A stretch of 64,000 nucleotides of DNA from an uncultured Cyclobacteriaceae bacterium (GTDB lineage: Bacteria; Bacteroidota; Bacteroidia; Cytophagales; Cyclobacteriaceae): NCBI GenBank assembly GCA_937146645.1, contig CAKZRQ010000037.1, forward strand, positions 1-64,000, given 5' to 3'. The translations under genes were made by a program, and so were the position numbers. Shown piece by piece: positions 44,916 to 54,685 of this stretch (position 1 is its first letter; each line of letters begins with the position of its first letter). The notes beneath the pieces were generated by a model. The model was not told the origin of the DNA. It did not search any database and was given only the letters and a program-made list of their open reading frames with translations.

Positions 44916-46735
44916 AATACGCCTTAGCACTTTTTAGTCTATTTCTTTTTCAGGTAAGTGTTTCGGCACAAGGATTCAAGGGTGAACTTTATTACTCAGC
45001 GGATGCCAAATTTTTTGAGACTAGCGATAGCCTAAGTTTTGATCAAATTTTAATCCTAAGCCAAAAAAGACAATTCAACCCATGGGCAGAAGGTGATTTG
45101 TCACAAACAGAGGTTTCTTACTGGGTAGAAATTGACTTAGAAGATTTTTTGAACGAATTGGAAGGATTCGATTCATTGTACTTTTACCCTTATGGGTATG
45201 AAATAATGGACCTTTATCTCCAAAATAGCAAAGGAGTACAGCGAATAGAGTCAGATAGGTATTACAACAATATTTTTGATAGAATTCAGTATCAAAGTAC
45301 ACAGTACTTCAAAATTTCTAAATCTCAACTTGTTGATAATCAGCAACTATTTTTAAGATTAGAGTACGTCCGTAGTAAAATTGATCTGACACGTTTAAGG
45401 TTTCGATTCAGCACTCCGGCCGGACATAATTTATTGACGAGATACATTAGTGCCAACTCTTTCAAAAGTCAGCTCCTCGCCTATTTCTTCCTTGGTGTAG
45501 CGGCAGTATTGATGATTTTCAATCTCATACTCTTCTTCAACATGAAGGAAAGGCAATACATCTATTATGGAGTTTTTCTCCTCTTTCAGTTGATGTATTA
45601 TTCTCAGATAAGTCCTCTTCTTGCCAGCTTTTTTGGCTATGAAAGCAGGCATTTTTATTTCTGGATAGGAACTGTAAGCCAGGTTCTTATCAACCTTTCG
45701 TATTTACTATTCATTCGCCACTTTTTAGATTTTAAAGTGACCCTTCCAAGGTTTGACAAGGTCGTTACAGGAATAGCAATTTTATTAATAATCATTGCAA
45801 GCCTAGTGGGAGTAATAATATGGCTAAACCCATACTCGGAACTACAGGAGCACGTAATGAATGGGCAGAGACTATTTATGGCTGCTTTTGCTTTTGGAGG
45901 AGTAGTCTATTTATGGAAAGTCTACCCGAATAAATTGGTCTATTTCGTAATAGCGGGTACTGTAGTTTTTACTACTGGCGCCTTAATGACCATGTTCCTG
46001 TTTAACCTGGATTATATGGTCGCAGGCTCAGCTATAGAAAGTACCATTTTCGCTCTGGGTTTATCCTATAAGATCAAGACTATCACTCAAGAAAATCAAA
46101 AGGCACAGCTTGAATCTCTTTCGAGCAAATTGGGAGCTTTGAGAGCTCAAATTAATCCACACTTCATTTTCAATAGTTTGAGCTCTATTCAGTATTTGAT
46201 CCAATCGGAACAAAAAACCAAAGCGCTCTCCTACCTAACTAAATTCAGCAAATTCGTCAGACAGGTTCTTGAGAATTCGATTGATGTAAATGTCACTCTT
46301 GAGAAAGAGATCGAACTCCTAAAGGTGTATCTCGATTTGGAAGCCCTCCGCTTTGATCATGCCTTCGAATATCACTTTGAAATGCCTGAAGAGGACTCTC
46401 TAATCTTTCAAGAAGTTCCGCTCATGATTATCCAACCGTTCGTGGAAAACGCTGTTAAACATGGCTTGATGCCTAGTCCAAAGGATGAAAAGCATTTATG
46501 GCTCAGATTCAAGGAGGATGAGCACTTTATTTTTTGTGAGGTAGAGGATAATGGCATTGGCCGGAAGGCCGCAAAAGAAAGAAAGAATAAAACCCGGCAT
46601 AGACCTTCCAGGGGACTCATGCTTACCGAAGAAAGATTAAAGCTAAGCAACTCTTGGAAAGAGGATGTGCAGTACATAGAATTTAAGGATCTCGCACAGG
46701 GAACCCTTGTAATCATTAAAATTCCGAAACAATGA
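44912..46735 (+). CDS. 7TMR-DISM sensor histidine kinase (LytS family)
   Basis: A 607-residue membrane protein: signal peptide (ending near SAQG), extracellular 7TMR-DISMED2 sensor (about 25-165), seven membrane helices (about 185-390), then a LytS kinase with His417 (NPHFIFNSLSSIQ) and an intact N-box (FVENAVKHG) and GIGRKAAKE. It probably senses an extracellular ligand, often a carbohydrate, and phosphorylates the LytTR regulator encoded next with a 4-nt overlap. Confidence 0.9.
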   Translation: MKYALALFSLFLFQVSVSAQGFKGELYYSADAKFFETSDSLSFDQILILSQKRQFNPWAEGDLSQTEVSYWVEIDLEDFLNELEGFDSLYFYPYGYEIMDLYLQNSKGVQRIESDRYYNNIFDRIQYQSTQYFKISKSQLVDNQQLFLRLEYVRSKIDLTRLRFRFSTPAGHNLLTRYISANSFKSQLLAYFFLGVAAVLMIFNLILFFNMKERQYIYYGVFLLFQLMYYSQISPLLASFFGYESRHFYFWIGTVSQVLINLSYLLFIRHFLDFKVTLPRFDKVVTGIAILLIIIASLVGVIIWLNPYSELQEHVMNGQRLFMAAFAFGGVVYLWKVYPNKLVYFVIAGTVVFTTGALMTMFLFNLDYMVAGSAIESTIFALGLSYKIKTITQENQKAQLESLSSKLGALRAQINPHFIFNSLSSIQYLIQSEQKTKALSYLTKFSKFVRQVLENSIDVNVTLEKEIELLKVYLDLEALRFDHAFEYHFEMPEEDSLIFQEVPLMIIQPFVENAVKHGLMPSPKDEKHLWLRFKEDEHFIFCEVEDNGIGRKAAKERKNKTRHRPSRGLMLTEERLKLSNSWKEDVQYIEFKDLAQGTLVIIKIPKQ

Positions 46736-47484
46736 AAAGATTGTCTACCATAATCGTTGAGGATGAATTCCACAGTAGAGAAATGCTAAAAAGCTTCCTG
46801 AGAGAATACTGTCCGGAAGTCGAAGTAAAAGAAGAAGCAAAAAATGTGGAAGAGGCTGTTCAGAAAATAAGCACCATGAAGCCAGAGCTTGTTTTTATGG
46901 ATATTGAACTTCAGTCAGGAACCGGGTTTGATGTCTTGAAGAGCCTGGAGAATTTAGATTTCCATTTGATTTTCACTACGGCATTTGAACATTATGCGAT
47001 CAAGGCCATCAAGTTTTCATCTCTGGATTATTTGCTTAAACCCATCGATGTGGAAGAGCTTCAAAACGCTGTCAAGAAAGCCGTGGATGCCTCTTCTGAT
47101 AATTCTCAGCAAGATCTTTTGCAAAATTTAATGAGTAATCTATCTGGTCCCACCAACGCCAATAAGAAGATATCTCTTGCCACGGCCGAAGGGGTCGAGT
47201 TTGTTCCTATTGATCAAATTTTTTATTGCGAAGCAAATGGCTCCTACACGAATTTTCATTTGACAGACAATCGAAAGTTAGTCGTTTCAAAAAACCTCAA
47301 GGAATACGAAAATATGCTGGCTGATGCCAAATTCATGAGAGTTCACAATAGTTTTCTTATCAATCTTCAGGAGGTGAAACGATTTGTGAAATCTGAAGGC
47401 GGGTACATCGTCATGAACAATGATGCTCAAATTTCTATATCTAACTCTAAACGAGAAGAATTTTTAAGACAGATGGGGCTTTGA
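46732..47484 (+). CDS. LytTR-family response regulator
   Basis: A 250-residue protein with a receiver domain (1-~125; phosphorylated Asp57 in VFMDIELQSG, Thr87-type and Lys109-type KPID) and a C-terminal LytTR DNA-binding domain (about 145-250; ANGSYTNFHLTDN, FMRVHNSFLINLQEV). LytTR domains bind direct repeats in promoters. It ends the GAF kinase/7TMR kinase/regulator operon (43737-47484). The target genes are not visible here. Confidence 0.93.
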   Translation: MKRLSTIIVEDEFHSREMLKSFLREYCPEVEVKEEAKNVEEAVQKISTMKPELVFMDIELQSGTGFDVLKSLENLDFHLIFTTAFEHYAIKAIKFSSLDYLLKPIDVEELQNAVKKAVDASSDNSQQDLLQNLMSNLSGPTNANKKISLATAEGVEFVPIDQIFYCEANGSYTNFHLTDNRKLVVSKNLKEYENMLADAKFMRVHNSFLINLQEVKRFVKSEGGYIVMNNDAQISISNSKREEFLRQMGL

Positions 47485-47520
47485 CTTAACCAAAGCCTAA
47501 TCAAAAATTATTTGGAATGC

Positions 47521-47552
47521 TTTGAAGGCTTCTAACTGAGCTAGTATATTTC
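47521..47552 (+). promoter_or_regulatory. Bacteroidota promoter before DUF4301 gene
   Basis: TTTG (47521-47524), 20 nt spacing and TATATTTC (47545-47552) match the -33 TTTG and -7 TAnnTTTG boxes closely, giving a likely transcript start about 47559 and a short leader to the ATG at 47576. Confidence 0.55.
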
Positions 47553-47575
47553 AGTCCAAATTGAATAATACTTTT

Positions 47576-49084
47576 ATGGACTCAGCACTAAAAGAACGAA
47601 TCGAAGCTCAGGGAATGAATCCTGAAACCGTTGCCGGACAAATTGAAAATTTTAAAAGCGGTTTTCCTTTTCTTAAAATCACTGCTCCTGCTACTCCGGG
47701 AAATGGAATACAGGTTCTGGATAGCGAAAAGCTTTCTAAACTACAGGATGAATTTCCAGAGATCTCTGCTGAAAAAGAAGTGGTAAAATTCGTTCCGGCT
47801 AGTGGTGCTGCATCCAGAATGTTCAAGGACTTATTCGCTTTTGTGGATGGAGATGGGGACATAAGCAAAAGTAGCTTTGTCCAGAAGTTCATAGATAAAG
47901 TAGGCAACTTCGCTTTTTATGAAGAGCTAAATGATGTTCTTAAATCTGAGGGTAGCTCAATTGAGCAAGCAATGGATAAAGGGGATTACAAATCCATTCT
48001 GACGGCCCTTCTGGGATCAGATGGCCTGAATTATGGAGCTTTGCCCAAAGGGCTACTTAAGTTCCACAGCTATTCTGACAGGAACCGCACTCCCGCATAC
48101 GAGCACATGATTGAGGGTGTGCAATATGCTCTTGGCAAAGGCAATTTGGTCAAACTCCATTTTACCGTCTCTCCTGAGCATGAGAGTAAGTTCCGGGAAG
48201 AAATAGAAGGAATTCAATCTGCCTTGGAATCGGAGTATGGAGTTAAGTTTGACATCAGTTATTCACAGCAGAAAAAGAGCACGGATACCATTGCGGTGGA
48301 TATGGAAAACAATCCATTTGAAGAGGATGGGAAGATTCTTTTTAGACCAGCTGGTCATGGTGCTCTTTTAGAAAATCTTAACGATATCAATGCCGATGTA
48401 ATCTTTATAAAGAACATCGATAACGTAGTTCCAGATGCCCTGAAGCCGGAAACAAAGAAATACAAAATGGCCATTGGAGGTCTTCTGCTTGAAGTTCAGG
48501 CAAAAGCGTTCAAAGCATTGAATGGTCTTGATGCAGGAGTCACCGAAGATTCAGTTGGCAAGGCGAAGGAAGTATTTACTCAGGATATTGGAGCCAAACT
48601 TCCATCTGATTTTGATAATCTAGACCTGGAAGCGCAAAGCGAATTCCTGAGAACAAAACTGGATAGGCCTATTCGAGTATGCGGCATGGTGAAAAACACA
48701 GGTGAACCTGGTGGTGGCCCATTTTGGATTTTAGAGGATGATGGTTCACAGTCTTTACAGATTTTGGAAACAGCTCAGATAAATATGGATGATCCAGAAT
48801 CAACCTCTCATCTCAATAATGCCACCCATTTCAATCCCGTGGATCTGGTTTGTGGAACCAGAAACTACAAAGGAGAACCTTTTGATCTTCTGAAATTCAG
48901 AGACATGAAGACTGGTTTTATTACTGAAAAGTCGAAGAATGGAAGAGATTTAAAAGCCCTTGAACTACCGGGCCTGTGGAATGGGTCAATGTCTGGATGG
49001 AATACTCTCTTTGTAGAAGTGCCTCTGATTACATTTAATCCTGTAAAGACGGTTAATGATCTTCTTCGAGAGGAACACCAGTAG
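47576..49084 (+). CDS. DUF4301 family protein
   Basis: A 502-residue cytoplasmic protein of the Bacteroidota DUF4301 family, recognised from VPASGAASRMFKDL (near 76-89), GALPKGLLKFHSY, FRPAGHGALLENL and GGPFWILEDDGS. The family has sugar-nucleotidyltransferase-like features (an N-terminal PASGAASRM loop resembling the GxGxR of nucleotidyltransferases), so it may bind a nucleotide sugar, but its reaction is unknown. I start at ATG 47576; a TTG 15 nt earlier is possible. Monocistronic. Confidence 0.85.
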   Translation: MDSALKERIEAQGMNPETVAGQIENFKSGFPFLKITAPATPGNGIQVLDSEKLSKLQDEFPEISAEKEVVKFVPASGAASRMFKDLFAFVDGDGDISKSSFVQKFIDKVGNFAFYEELNDVLKSEGSSIEQAMDKGDYKSILTALLGSDGLNYGALPKGLLKFHSYSDRNRTPAYEHMIEGVQYALGKGNLVKLHFTVSPEHESKFREEIEGIQSALESEYGVKFDISYSQQKKSTDTIAVDMENNPFEEDGKILFRPAGHGALLENLNDINADVIFIKNIDNVVPDALKPETKKYKMAIGGLLLEVQAKAFKALNGLDAGVTEDSVGKAKEVFTQDIGAKLPSDFDNLDLEAQSEFLRTKLDRPIRVCGMVKNTGEPGGGPFWILEDDGSQSLQILETAQINMDDPESTSHLNNATHFNPVDLVCGTRNYKGEPFDLLKFRDMKTGFITEKSKNGRDLKALELPGLWNGSMSGWNTLFVEVPLITFNPVKTVNDLLREEHQ

Positions 49085-49127
49085 AGTTGAGATTTACGAT
49101 TTTTGAATTGAGATTTATTTAATGTGT

Positions 49128-49186
49128 TGTCAGACTGAGCGAAGTCGAAGTCTTTAGATCACCTTTCGACTCCGCTCAAGGTGACA
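49128..49186. repeat. REP-like palindrome
   Basis: An imperfect inverted repeat: tgtcagactgagcgaagtcg (49128-49147) pairs with cgactccgctcaaggtgaca (49167-49186) around a 19-nt centre. The words gagcgaagtcgaag and tgtcac/ctgag are typical of multicopy REP elements in Bacteroidota genomes. Lies between convergent genes, a usual place. Confidence 0.7.
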
Positions 49187-49210
49187 ATACTTCAATTTTT
49201 ATATCTCAAT

Positions 49211-50371
49211 CTAGGATCGTTTTCCCTCGTATAAGTCATACTTCAAGAGGCGACAATCAATAGTCCCATTCCAGAATTCCATTCGTCTGCTTGCCTTGAG
49301 TCCAACTTTTTTGGCAAGTGCCAGATTTCCGGTAAAAATATATCCACGATATCCAGCACATTTCTGCTTCATGAAGTCCCCCATCCTTTTGTACACCTCT
49401 TGAAGTTCATCGTCCAGGCCTAATCGATCTCCATACTCAGGATTAAACATGATCACTCCTCTTGGCTTCTCAGGAATCTCAGTTTCGGCAAAATCACAAA
49501 CCTGAAAATCAATCACGTGGTCTACTCCAGCCACTTTTGCATTTTCCTGGGCATAGGAAATAGCCTGAAGAGATATATCCGATGCGACAATCACCAGCTC
49601 AGGAATCTCCTCAATTTTATTCTCAAGTTTCCTCTTTTTGGCCTTGTAGGCCTCAGAATCGTATCCCAATAAATGCTGGAAAGCATAATCCTCTCTGAAT
49701 AAACCTGGAAATCTTTTGGTTGCCATTAGCGCCGCTTCGATGGCAAGTGTGCCGGAGCCACACATGGGGTTAATAAATGGAACTCTTGTATTCCATTCAG
49801 TGGCATAAATGGTGGCTGCCGCCAAGGCTTCCATCATAGGAGCCTTTCCTGGAATCTTCCTGTAGCCATGTTTGGCCAAAGTTTCTCCTGAAGTATTGAT
49901 GTACATTCTGGCCTGATTTCCTTTCCAGAAAAGCTGAAAAACTAATCCGGAAAAGTCTGAACCTGAATCAGGACGACGCCCAAACTTATCTCTAAATCGA
50001 TCTACGATCGCATCCTTGACTTTGACATTCACAATCAAAGGCGTAGTGACACTGTCATTATCTACCACTGAATTCACCGAGAAATATCCGTCTACATCCA
50101 GATATTCTTCCCATGGAATAGCCTTTATCCTTCGATAAATATCCTGGGCACTTCGCAAGTAGAAAGACTTGATTTCATATAAAACATGTGAAGCAGTCCG
50201 CAAATGGAGGTTCAAATCCATGCATTCTTCCATACTCGCATTAATCTCCAGACCTGTCCGCATTACATAATTCGGTACAAAACCCAATTCTCTAACCTCC
50301 TTCTCGAGATACTCTACAGAACGATCCTTACAAGTGATAAAGGCTTTAGACTTACTATTGAAATCAAGCAT
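49211..50371 (-). CDS. THUMP-domain class I SAM-dependent RNA methyltransferase
   Basis: A 386-residue protein from the ATG at 50371 (a TTG 6 nt earlier is possible) with a THUMP domain (about 45-165) and a Rossmann methyltransferase: INPMCGSGTLAIEAALM and VIMFNPEYGDRLG, the NPPY-type motif as NPEY. It belongs to the RlmL-N-terminal/TrmN-like group that methylates guanine N2 in rRNA or tRNA. Monocistronic, followed by the REP-like element. Confidence 0.85.
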   Translation of the reverse strand: MLDFNSKSKAFITCKDRSVEYLEKEVRELGFVPNYVMRTGLEINASMEECMDLNLHLRTASHVLYEIKSFYLRSAQDIYRRIKAIPWEEYLDVDGYFSVNSVVDNDSVTTPLIVNVKVKDAIVDRFRDKFGRRPDSGSDFSGLVFQLFWKGNQARMYINTSGETLAKHGYRKIPGKAPMMEALAAATIYATEWNTRVPFINPMCGSGTLAIEAALMATKRFPGLFREDYAFQHLLGYDSEAYKAKKRKLENKIEEIPELVIVASDISLQAISYAQENAKVAGVDHVIDFQVCDFAETEIPEKPRGVIMFNPEYGDRLGLDDELQEVYKRMGDFMKQKCAGYRGYIFTGNLALAKKVGLKASRRMEFWNGTIDCRLLKYDLYEGKRS

Positions 50372-50501
50372 GGCCAAAAGTAATAAAGTTTACCTGCTTC
50401 AGACCGCTCCTAACGTGCATGAAGCGATTAGTCATTTAAATTTATTTATTGACTGAAAGCTTTGTGTATCTTAAAGAGGTAAAGCAAAAACCCAAAGACC
50501 T

Positions 50502-51887
50502 ATGAAGAAACTCCTTCCCTCTTTAATTTTTCTATTTCTTTTCGGACTAGTCTCTTGTGAACAAAAGACTGAAACCAGTGAATCTGATGGTTGGGTAGAG
50601 CTTTTTAATGGAGAAAATTTAGACGGATGGGAGGCCGTGGCTGGAACAGCCACTTTCGAAGTGGTCGATGGAGTAATCGTTGGTAAGGCGGTTGAAGGTT
50701 CTCCAAACACTTTCCTTCGAACCAATGAGATTTACGGAGATTACATTCTGGAGCTGGAATTAAAGATTGATCACCTCTCCAGTAACTCCGGCATTATGAC
50801 CCGCGGTCAGTATGACCCGGATGGTAGAGATGGAAATGGTTTAGTCTTTGGCTATCAAATCGAGGCGGATCCAACGGAGCGCGCATGGTCTGGTGGTGTT
50901 TACGATGAAGCCAGAAGAGGTTGGCTATATCCATTAGAGCTCAACCCTGATGCTAAATCTGCATTTAAGATGGGTGAGTTCAATAAGTATCGAATCGAAG
51001 CCATAGGAAATGAAATCAAAACCTGGGTAAATGGCCAAGAAGTGGCATATCTTATCGATGATACAGATGCGACTGGTTTTGTGGCATTACAAGTTCACAG
51101 CATTCAAAACCCAGAAGATGCAGGGAGGACTACGGAGTTCAGAAACATCAGAATCAAAACATCAAACCTTGATCCCAAGTCTTTCACGAAGGAGGTCTTT
51201 GTGGTAAACAATCAGCTGAACCAGCTTTCAGATTATGAAAAGAAAACTGGCTGGAAACTTTTGTTTAACGGACAAGACTCCGAAGGATGGAAAGGTGCTT
51301 ACAAGGATGGGTTTCCTGAATTTGGATGGACTGTCAATGAAGGAATTTTAACTATCGAAGCCTCAGGTGGAGAAGAATCTACCAATGCTGGCGATATTGT
51401 CACTCAGGAAAAGTTTAGTGCTTTTGACTTGGCTTTTGATTTCAAGCTCAGTGAAGGTGCTAACAGTGGAGTGAAATATTTTGTCACGCTTTCAGAAGGA
51501 AATGAAGGCTCTGCTATTGGTTTGGAATATCAGCTTTTGGATGATCAGAGACATCCGGACGCCAAAATGGGCCGCGATGGAAACCGTACCCTAGCTTCAC
51601 TTTATGATTTAATCACTGCTGAAAAGCAGGGACGATTTGTGAAATCTCCTGGAAACTGGAATAAAGGTCGCTTGGTGGTTCATCCTGACAATCGAGTAGA
51701 GCATTTTCTTAATGGCGTGAAAGTCCTGGAATACCAGCGCAAGTCTGAAGAATATCGAGATTTAGTGGCCATCAGTAAATACAAAGTTTGGGAAAACTTT
51801 GGCGAAGCCGACGAAGGCCACATCCTATTACAAGATCATGGAGATCAAGTCAGCTTTAAAAACATCAAAATCAAAACCTTGAATTAA
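50502..51887 (+). CDS. Tandem DUF1080 (3-keto-disaccharide hydrolase) lipoprotein
   Basis: A 461-residue lipoprotein (lipobox LVSC, Cys19) with two DUF1080 jelly-roll domains: domain 1 about 27-220 (WVELFNGENLDGWE, SGIMTRGQYDPDG, FRNIRIKT) and domain 2 about 250-461 (LLFNGQDSEGWKG, ANSGVKYFVTLSEG, FKNIKIKTL). The family cleaves or binds oxidised (3-keto) disaccharides at the cell surface. It leads a seven-gene plus-strand run with Tat oxidoreductase, UxaC, SDR, UxuA and acetyltransferase, so it probably delivers sugar for that pathway. Confidence 0.9.
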   Translation: MKKLLPSLIFLFLFGLVSCEQKTETSESDGWVELFNGENLDGWEAVAGTATFEVVDGVIVGKAVEGSPNTFLRTNEIYGDYILELELKIDHLSSNSGIMTRGQYDPDGRDGNGLVFGYQIEADPTERAWSGGVYDEARRGWLYPLELNPDAKSAFKMGEFNKYRIEAIGNEIKTWVNGQEVAYLIDDTDATGFVALQVHSIQNPEDAGRTTEFRNIRIKTSNLDPKSFTKEVFVVNNQLNQLSDYEKKTGWKLLFNGQDSEGWKGAYKDGFPEFGWTVNEGILTIEASGGEESTNAGDIVTQEKFSAFDLAFDFKLSEGANSGVKYFVTLSEGNEGSAIGLEYQLLDDQRHPDAKMGRDGNRTLASLYDLITAEKQGRFVKSPGNWNKGRLVVHPDNRVEHFLNGVKVLEYQRKSEEYRDLVAISKYKVWENFGEADEGHILLQDHGDQVSFKNIKIKTLN

Positions 51888-51898
51888 GCCCATAACCT

Positions 51899-53245
51899 AT
51901 GAAAAATAGCCGTCGAGAATTTATCAAGAAATCAAGTGCAGCCACTTTGGGTATTTCAGCATTAGGATCTGCTGCTTTTTCTGCAAAGTCCTATGCTAGA
52001 ATCATTGGAGCCAACGATCGACTTAATGTCGCACTTGCCGGATTAGGTCGAAGAGTGGGTGGCTTTTACCAACCTATTTCCATGGCCTCTAGCAATGTAA
52101 ATTTACTCTACCTATGTGATGTCATGTCTTCGCAAATGGATAGAGCAGCGAATGCTGTTTCTGAAAGAATTGATTATAAACCAAAACTTGAGAAAAATAT
52201 TTTAAAAGTATTGGAAGACAAGGATTTAGATGTCCTGATTAATGCGACTCCAGATCATTGGCATGCCCCTGGAACTTGGATGGCTTTGGAACAAGGAAAG
52301 CATGTCTATGTGGAAAAGCCATGCTCACATAATCCATATGAGGGAGAAGTTTTAATGGCCCTGCAGAAGAAGTATGGAAAGGTAGTGCAGATGGGTAATC
52401 AGCAAAGATCAGCTCCTGAGTCTCGTGAAATCATTAAAGCCATTCATGATGGGGCCATCGGCAAGGCCTACAAAGCCGTTGCCTTTTACAGCAACCGCAG
52501 AGGAGAAGTCGTAAATCAGACTTCTGCACCAGTCCCTGATGGATTAGATTGGGATATGTTTCAGGGTCCTGCTCCTAGAAGAGATTATACCAATGACACA
52601 TGGAATTACAATTGGCACTGGTATGGATGGGATTATGGAACAGCCGAAACAGGTAACAATGCCACTCACGAATTGGATATCGCAAGGTGGGCCCTAGAAG
52701 TAGATTTTCCAGAAAAAGTGCAAGTGAGCGCTGCAAAGAATCATTTCCTGGATGATGGCTGGGAAATGTATGATACTATGGAGGCAAGTTTCATGTTTGG
52801 TGATGGAAAGGTTATCCAGTGGGATGGGAAGAGTAGGAATGCATACAGCACCTATGGATCAGACCGAGGAACCATTATTTATGGATCTGAAGGAACCGTT
52901 TTTGTAAATCGAGGTGGATACAAGCATTATGACAGAAATGGAAACCTTGTCAAGGATAGCCAATCCTCTGGAAATGAGGCCGGTAACCAACTCGGAGGTG
53001 GTGGAGATATGACCACCCTTCATGTGGTTAACTTCTTCAATGCCATCAGAGGTACTGAGGAGCAAAATTCAAATATTGAGGACGGAGCTATTTCTACCTT
53101 GCTTTGCCACCTGGCGAATATCAGTTATAGAGCTGATGAAGATTTGATTTGTGACCCTAGCAATGGTCATATTCAAAACTCCAAAAAGGGCAAACAACTT
53201 TGGACTCGTGTCTATGAAAAAGGCTGGGAAGCTCCAAAAATTTAA
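51899..53245 (+). CDS. Tat-exported Gfo/Idh/MocA family oxidoreductase
   Basis: A 448-residue enzyme with a Tat signal (NSRREFIKKSSAATLGISA) followed by a Rossmann domain (LNVALAGLGRRVGGF, near 41-55), DVLINATPDHWHAPGT and the EKPCSHNPYEG segment at about 139-149 (Lys in the EKP motif is catalytic in this family). The C-terminal domain contains HELDIARWALEVDFPEKV. NADP would be bound before export. Such Tat-exported oxidoreductases oxidise sugars at position 3, feeding DUF1080 hydrolases. It starts 11 nt after the tandem DUF1080 gene. Confidence 0.9.
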   Translation: MKNSRREFIKKSSAATLGISALGSAAFSAKSYARIIGANDRLNVALAGLGRRVGGFYQPISMASSNVNLLYLCDVMSSQMDRAANAVSERIDYKPKLEKNILKVLEDKDLDVLINATPDHWHAPGTWMALEQGKHVYVEKPCSHNPYEGEVLMALQKKYGKVVQMGNQQRSAPESREIIKAIHDGAIGKAYKAVAFYSNRRGEVVNQTSAPVPDGLDWDMFQGPAPRRDYTNDTWNYNWHWYGWDYGTAETGNNATHELDIARWALEVDFPEKVQVSAAKNHFLDDGWEMYDTMEASFMFGDGKVIQWDGKSRNAYSTYGSDRGTIIYGSEGTVFVNRGGYKHYDRNGNLVKDSQSSGNEAGNQLGGGGDMTTLHVVNFFNAIRGTEEQNSNIEDGAISTLLCHLANISYRADEDLICDPSNGHIQNSKKGKQLWTRVYEKGWEAPKI

Positions 53246-53260
53246 GCGCCCTCTTTCTGA

Positions 53261-54685
53261 ATGAACAATCCAATTGTCCAACCCAATTTCCTGCTAGGAA
53301 ATAGCTTTGCAGAAAAACTATATCATGATTATGTGTCTGATCTCCCGATCATTGACTATCATAATCACCTCCCTCCTGCTGAAATCAATGGAAATCGCCA
53401 ATTCGAAAATATAACTCAAATTTGGCTGGCCGGTGATCATTACAAGTGGCGTGCCATGCGGACTTTGGGTATTCCTGAAAAATTCATCACCGGTACCGAA
53501 TCTGATGAAGAAAAGTTTTCAAAATGGGCTGAGACTGTTCCGTACACCGTTAGGAATCCTTTGTATCACTGGACTCACATGGAGCTCAGCCAATATTTTG
53601 GCATTAATGAACTATTGAGTTCAGAAACAGGTAATAAGACTTTTTCTGCCTGCAATGAGCACTTAGCCAAAGCTGAGAATTCCGTTCTCGGTTTGCTCAA
53701 GAAAAAGAAAGTTGAAACGGTGTGTACAACAGATGACCCGATCGATTCACTGGAGCATCATTTGCACTTCAGTAAAAAGAAAAATGATCTGGGAATGTAT
53801 CCCGCTTTTCGACCGGATAAAGCTTATGCCGTTGAGGATCCTAGCGCTTTCAAAGATTATCTTGATAAGCTTTCCTTAGCTTCTGGGATAGAAATCAAAA
53901 GCTATTCAGACCTCTTAGATGCACTGAAGGCAAGAGTCAATTATTTCCATAAACGAGGATGTAGATTGGCAGATCATGGCCTTGAAAATTTGTCCTATTT
54001 TAAATGGGGAGCCCTCAATCCGGAGGATTTATTTGAAAACGTGATCAAAGGATCACCTCTCCAGCCAAATGAAGTGGCCTATTTCAAATATCACACGCTC
54101 ATTGAACTTTGCAGAATGTACCATTCTAGTGGGTGGGTAATGCAGTTCCACCTTGGAGCGTTGAGAAATACGAATAGCAGAGCATTTTCAAACCTAGGTC
54201 CTGATACGGGGTTTGATTCGATTGGAGATTTTGACCAAGCTAGAGGCCTGGCCAACTTCTTAAATCAGCTCGATGAAACAGATCAGCTTTGTAAAACCAT
54301 TATATACAATCTAAATCCTCGAGATAATGAAGTCTTTGCCACCATGATTGGAAATTTCAATGATGGCTCAGTCAAAGGAAAAATTCAATTTGGCTCTGGC
54401 TGGTGGTATTTAGATCAAAAGGATGGCATGGAGAAACAGCTGAATGCATTATCGAATATGGGATTAGTCAGTTGTTTTGTGGGTATGCTTACGGATTCAA
54501 GAAGCTTCCTTTCATTCCCAAGACATGATTATTTCAGAAGAATCTTATGTAATTTATTTGCCAAAGATGTAGAAGCAGGATTACTTCCAAAGGACGAGAA
54601 ATGGCTTGGAAAAATTGTTTTGGACATCTGTTATCACAATGCAAAGTCTTATTTTGACTTTGATTCAAAAAATATTCAGGTTTAG
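53261..54685 (+). CDS. uxaC: Uronate isomerase
   Basis: A 474-residue amidohydrolase-superfamily enzyme with the N-terminal metal motif IIDYHNHLPP (HxH at about 30-34), HWTHMELSQYFGI, CTTDDPIDSLEHH and WVMQFHLGALRN, all of UxaC. It converts glucuronate to fructuronate or galacturonate to tagaturonate. It starts 15 nt after the Gfo/Idh gene; the next gene begins one base after its stop. A role in algal or plant uronate use is likely. Confidence 0.95.
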   Translation: MNNPIVQPNFLLGNSFAEKLYHDYVSDLPIIDYHNHLPPAEINGNRQFENITQIWLAGDHYKWRAMRTLGIPEKFITGTESDEEKFSKWAETVPYTVRNPLYHWTHMELSQYFGINELLSSETGNKTFSACNEHLAKAENSVLGLLKKKKVETVCTTDDPIDSLEHHLHFSKKKNDLGMYPAFRPDKAYAVEDPSAFKDYLDKLSLASGIEIKSYSDLLDALKARVNYFHKRGCRLADHGLENLSYFKWGALNPEDLFENVIKGSPLQPNEVAYFKYHTLIELCRMYHSSGWVMQFHLGALRNTNSRAFSNLGPDTGFDSIGDFDQARGLANFLNQLDETDQLCKTIIYNLNPRDNEVFATMIGNFNDGSVKGKIQFGSGWWYLDQKDGMEKQLNALSNMGLVSCFVGMLTDSRSFLSFPRHDYFRRILCNLFAKDVEAGLLPKDEKWLGKIVLDICYHNAKSYFDFDSKNIQV

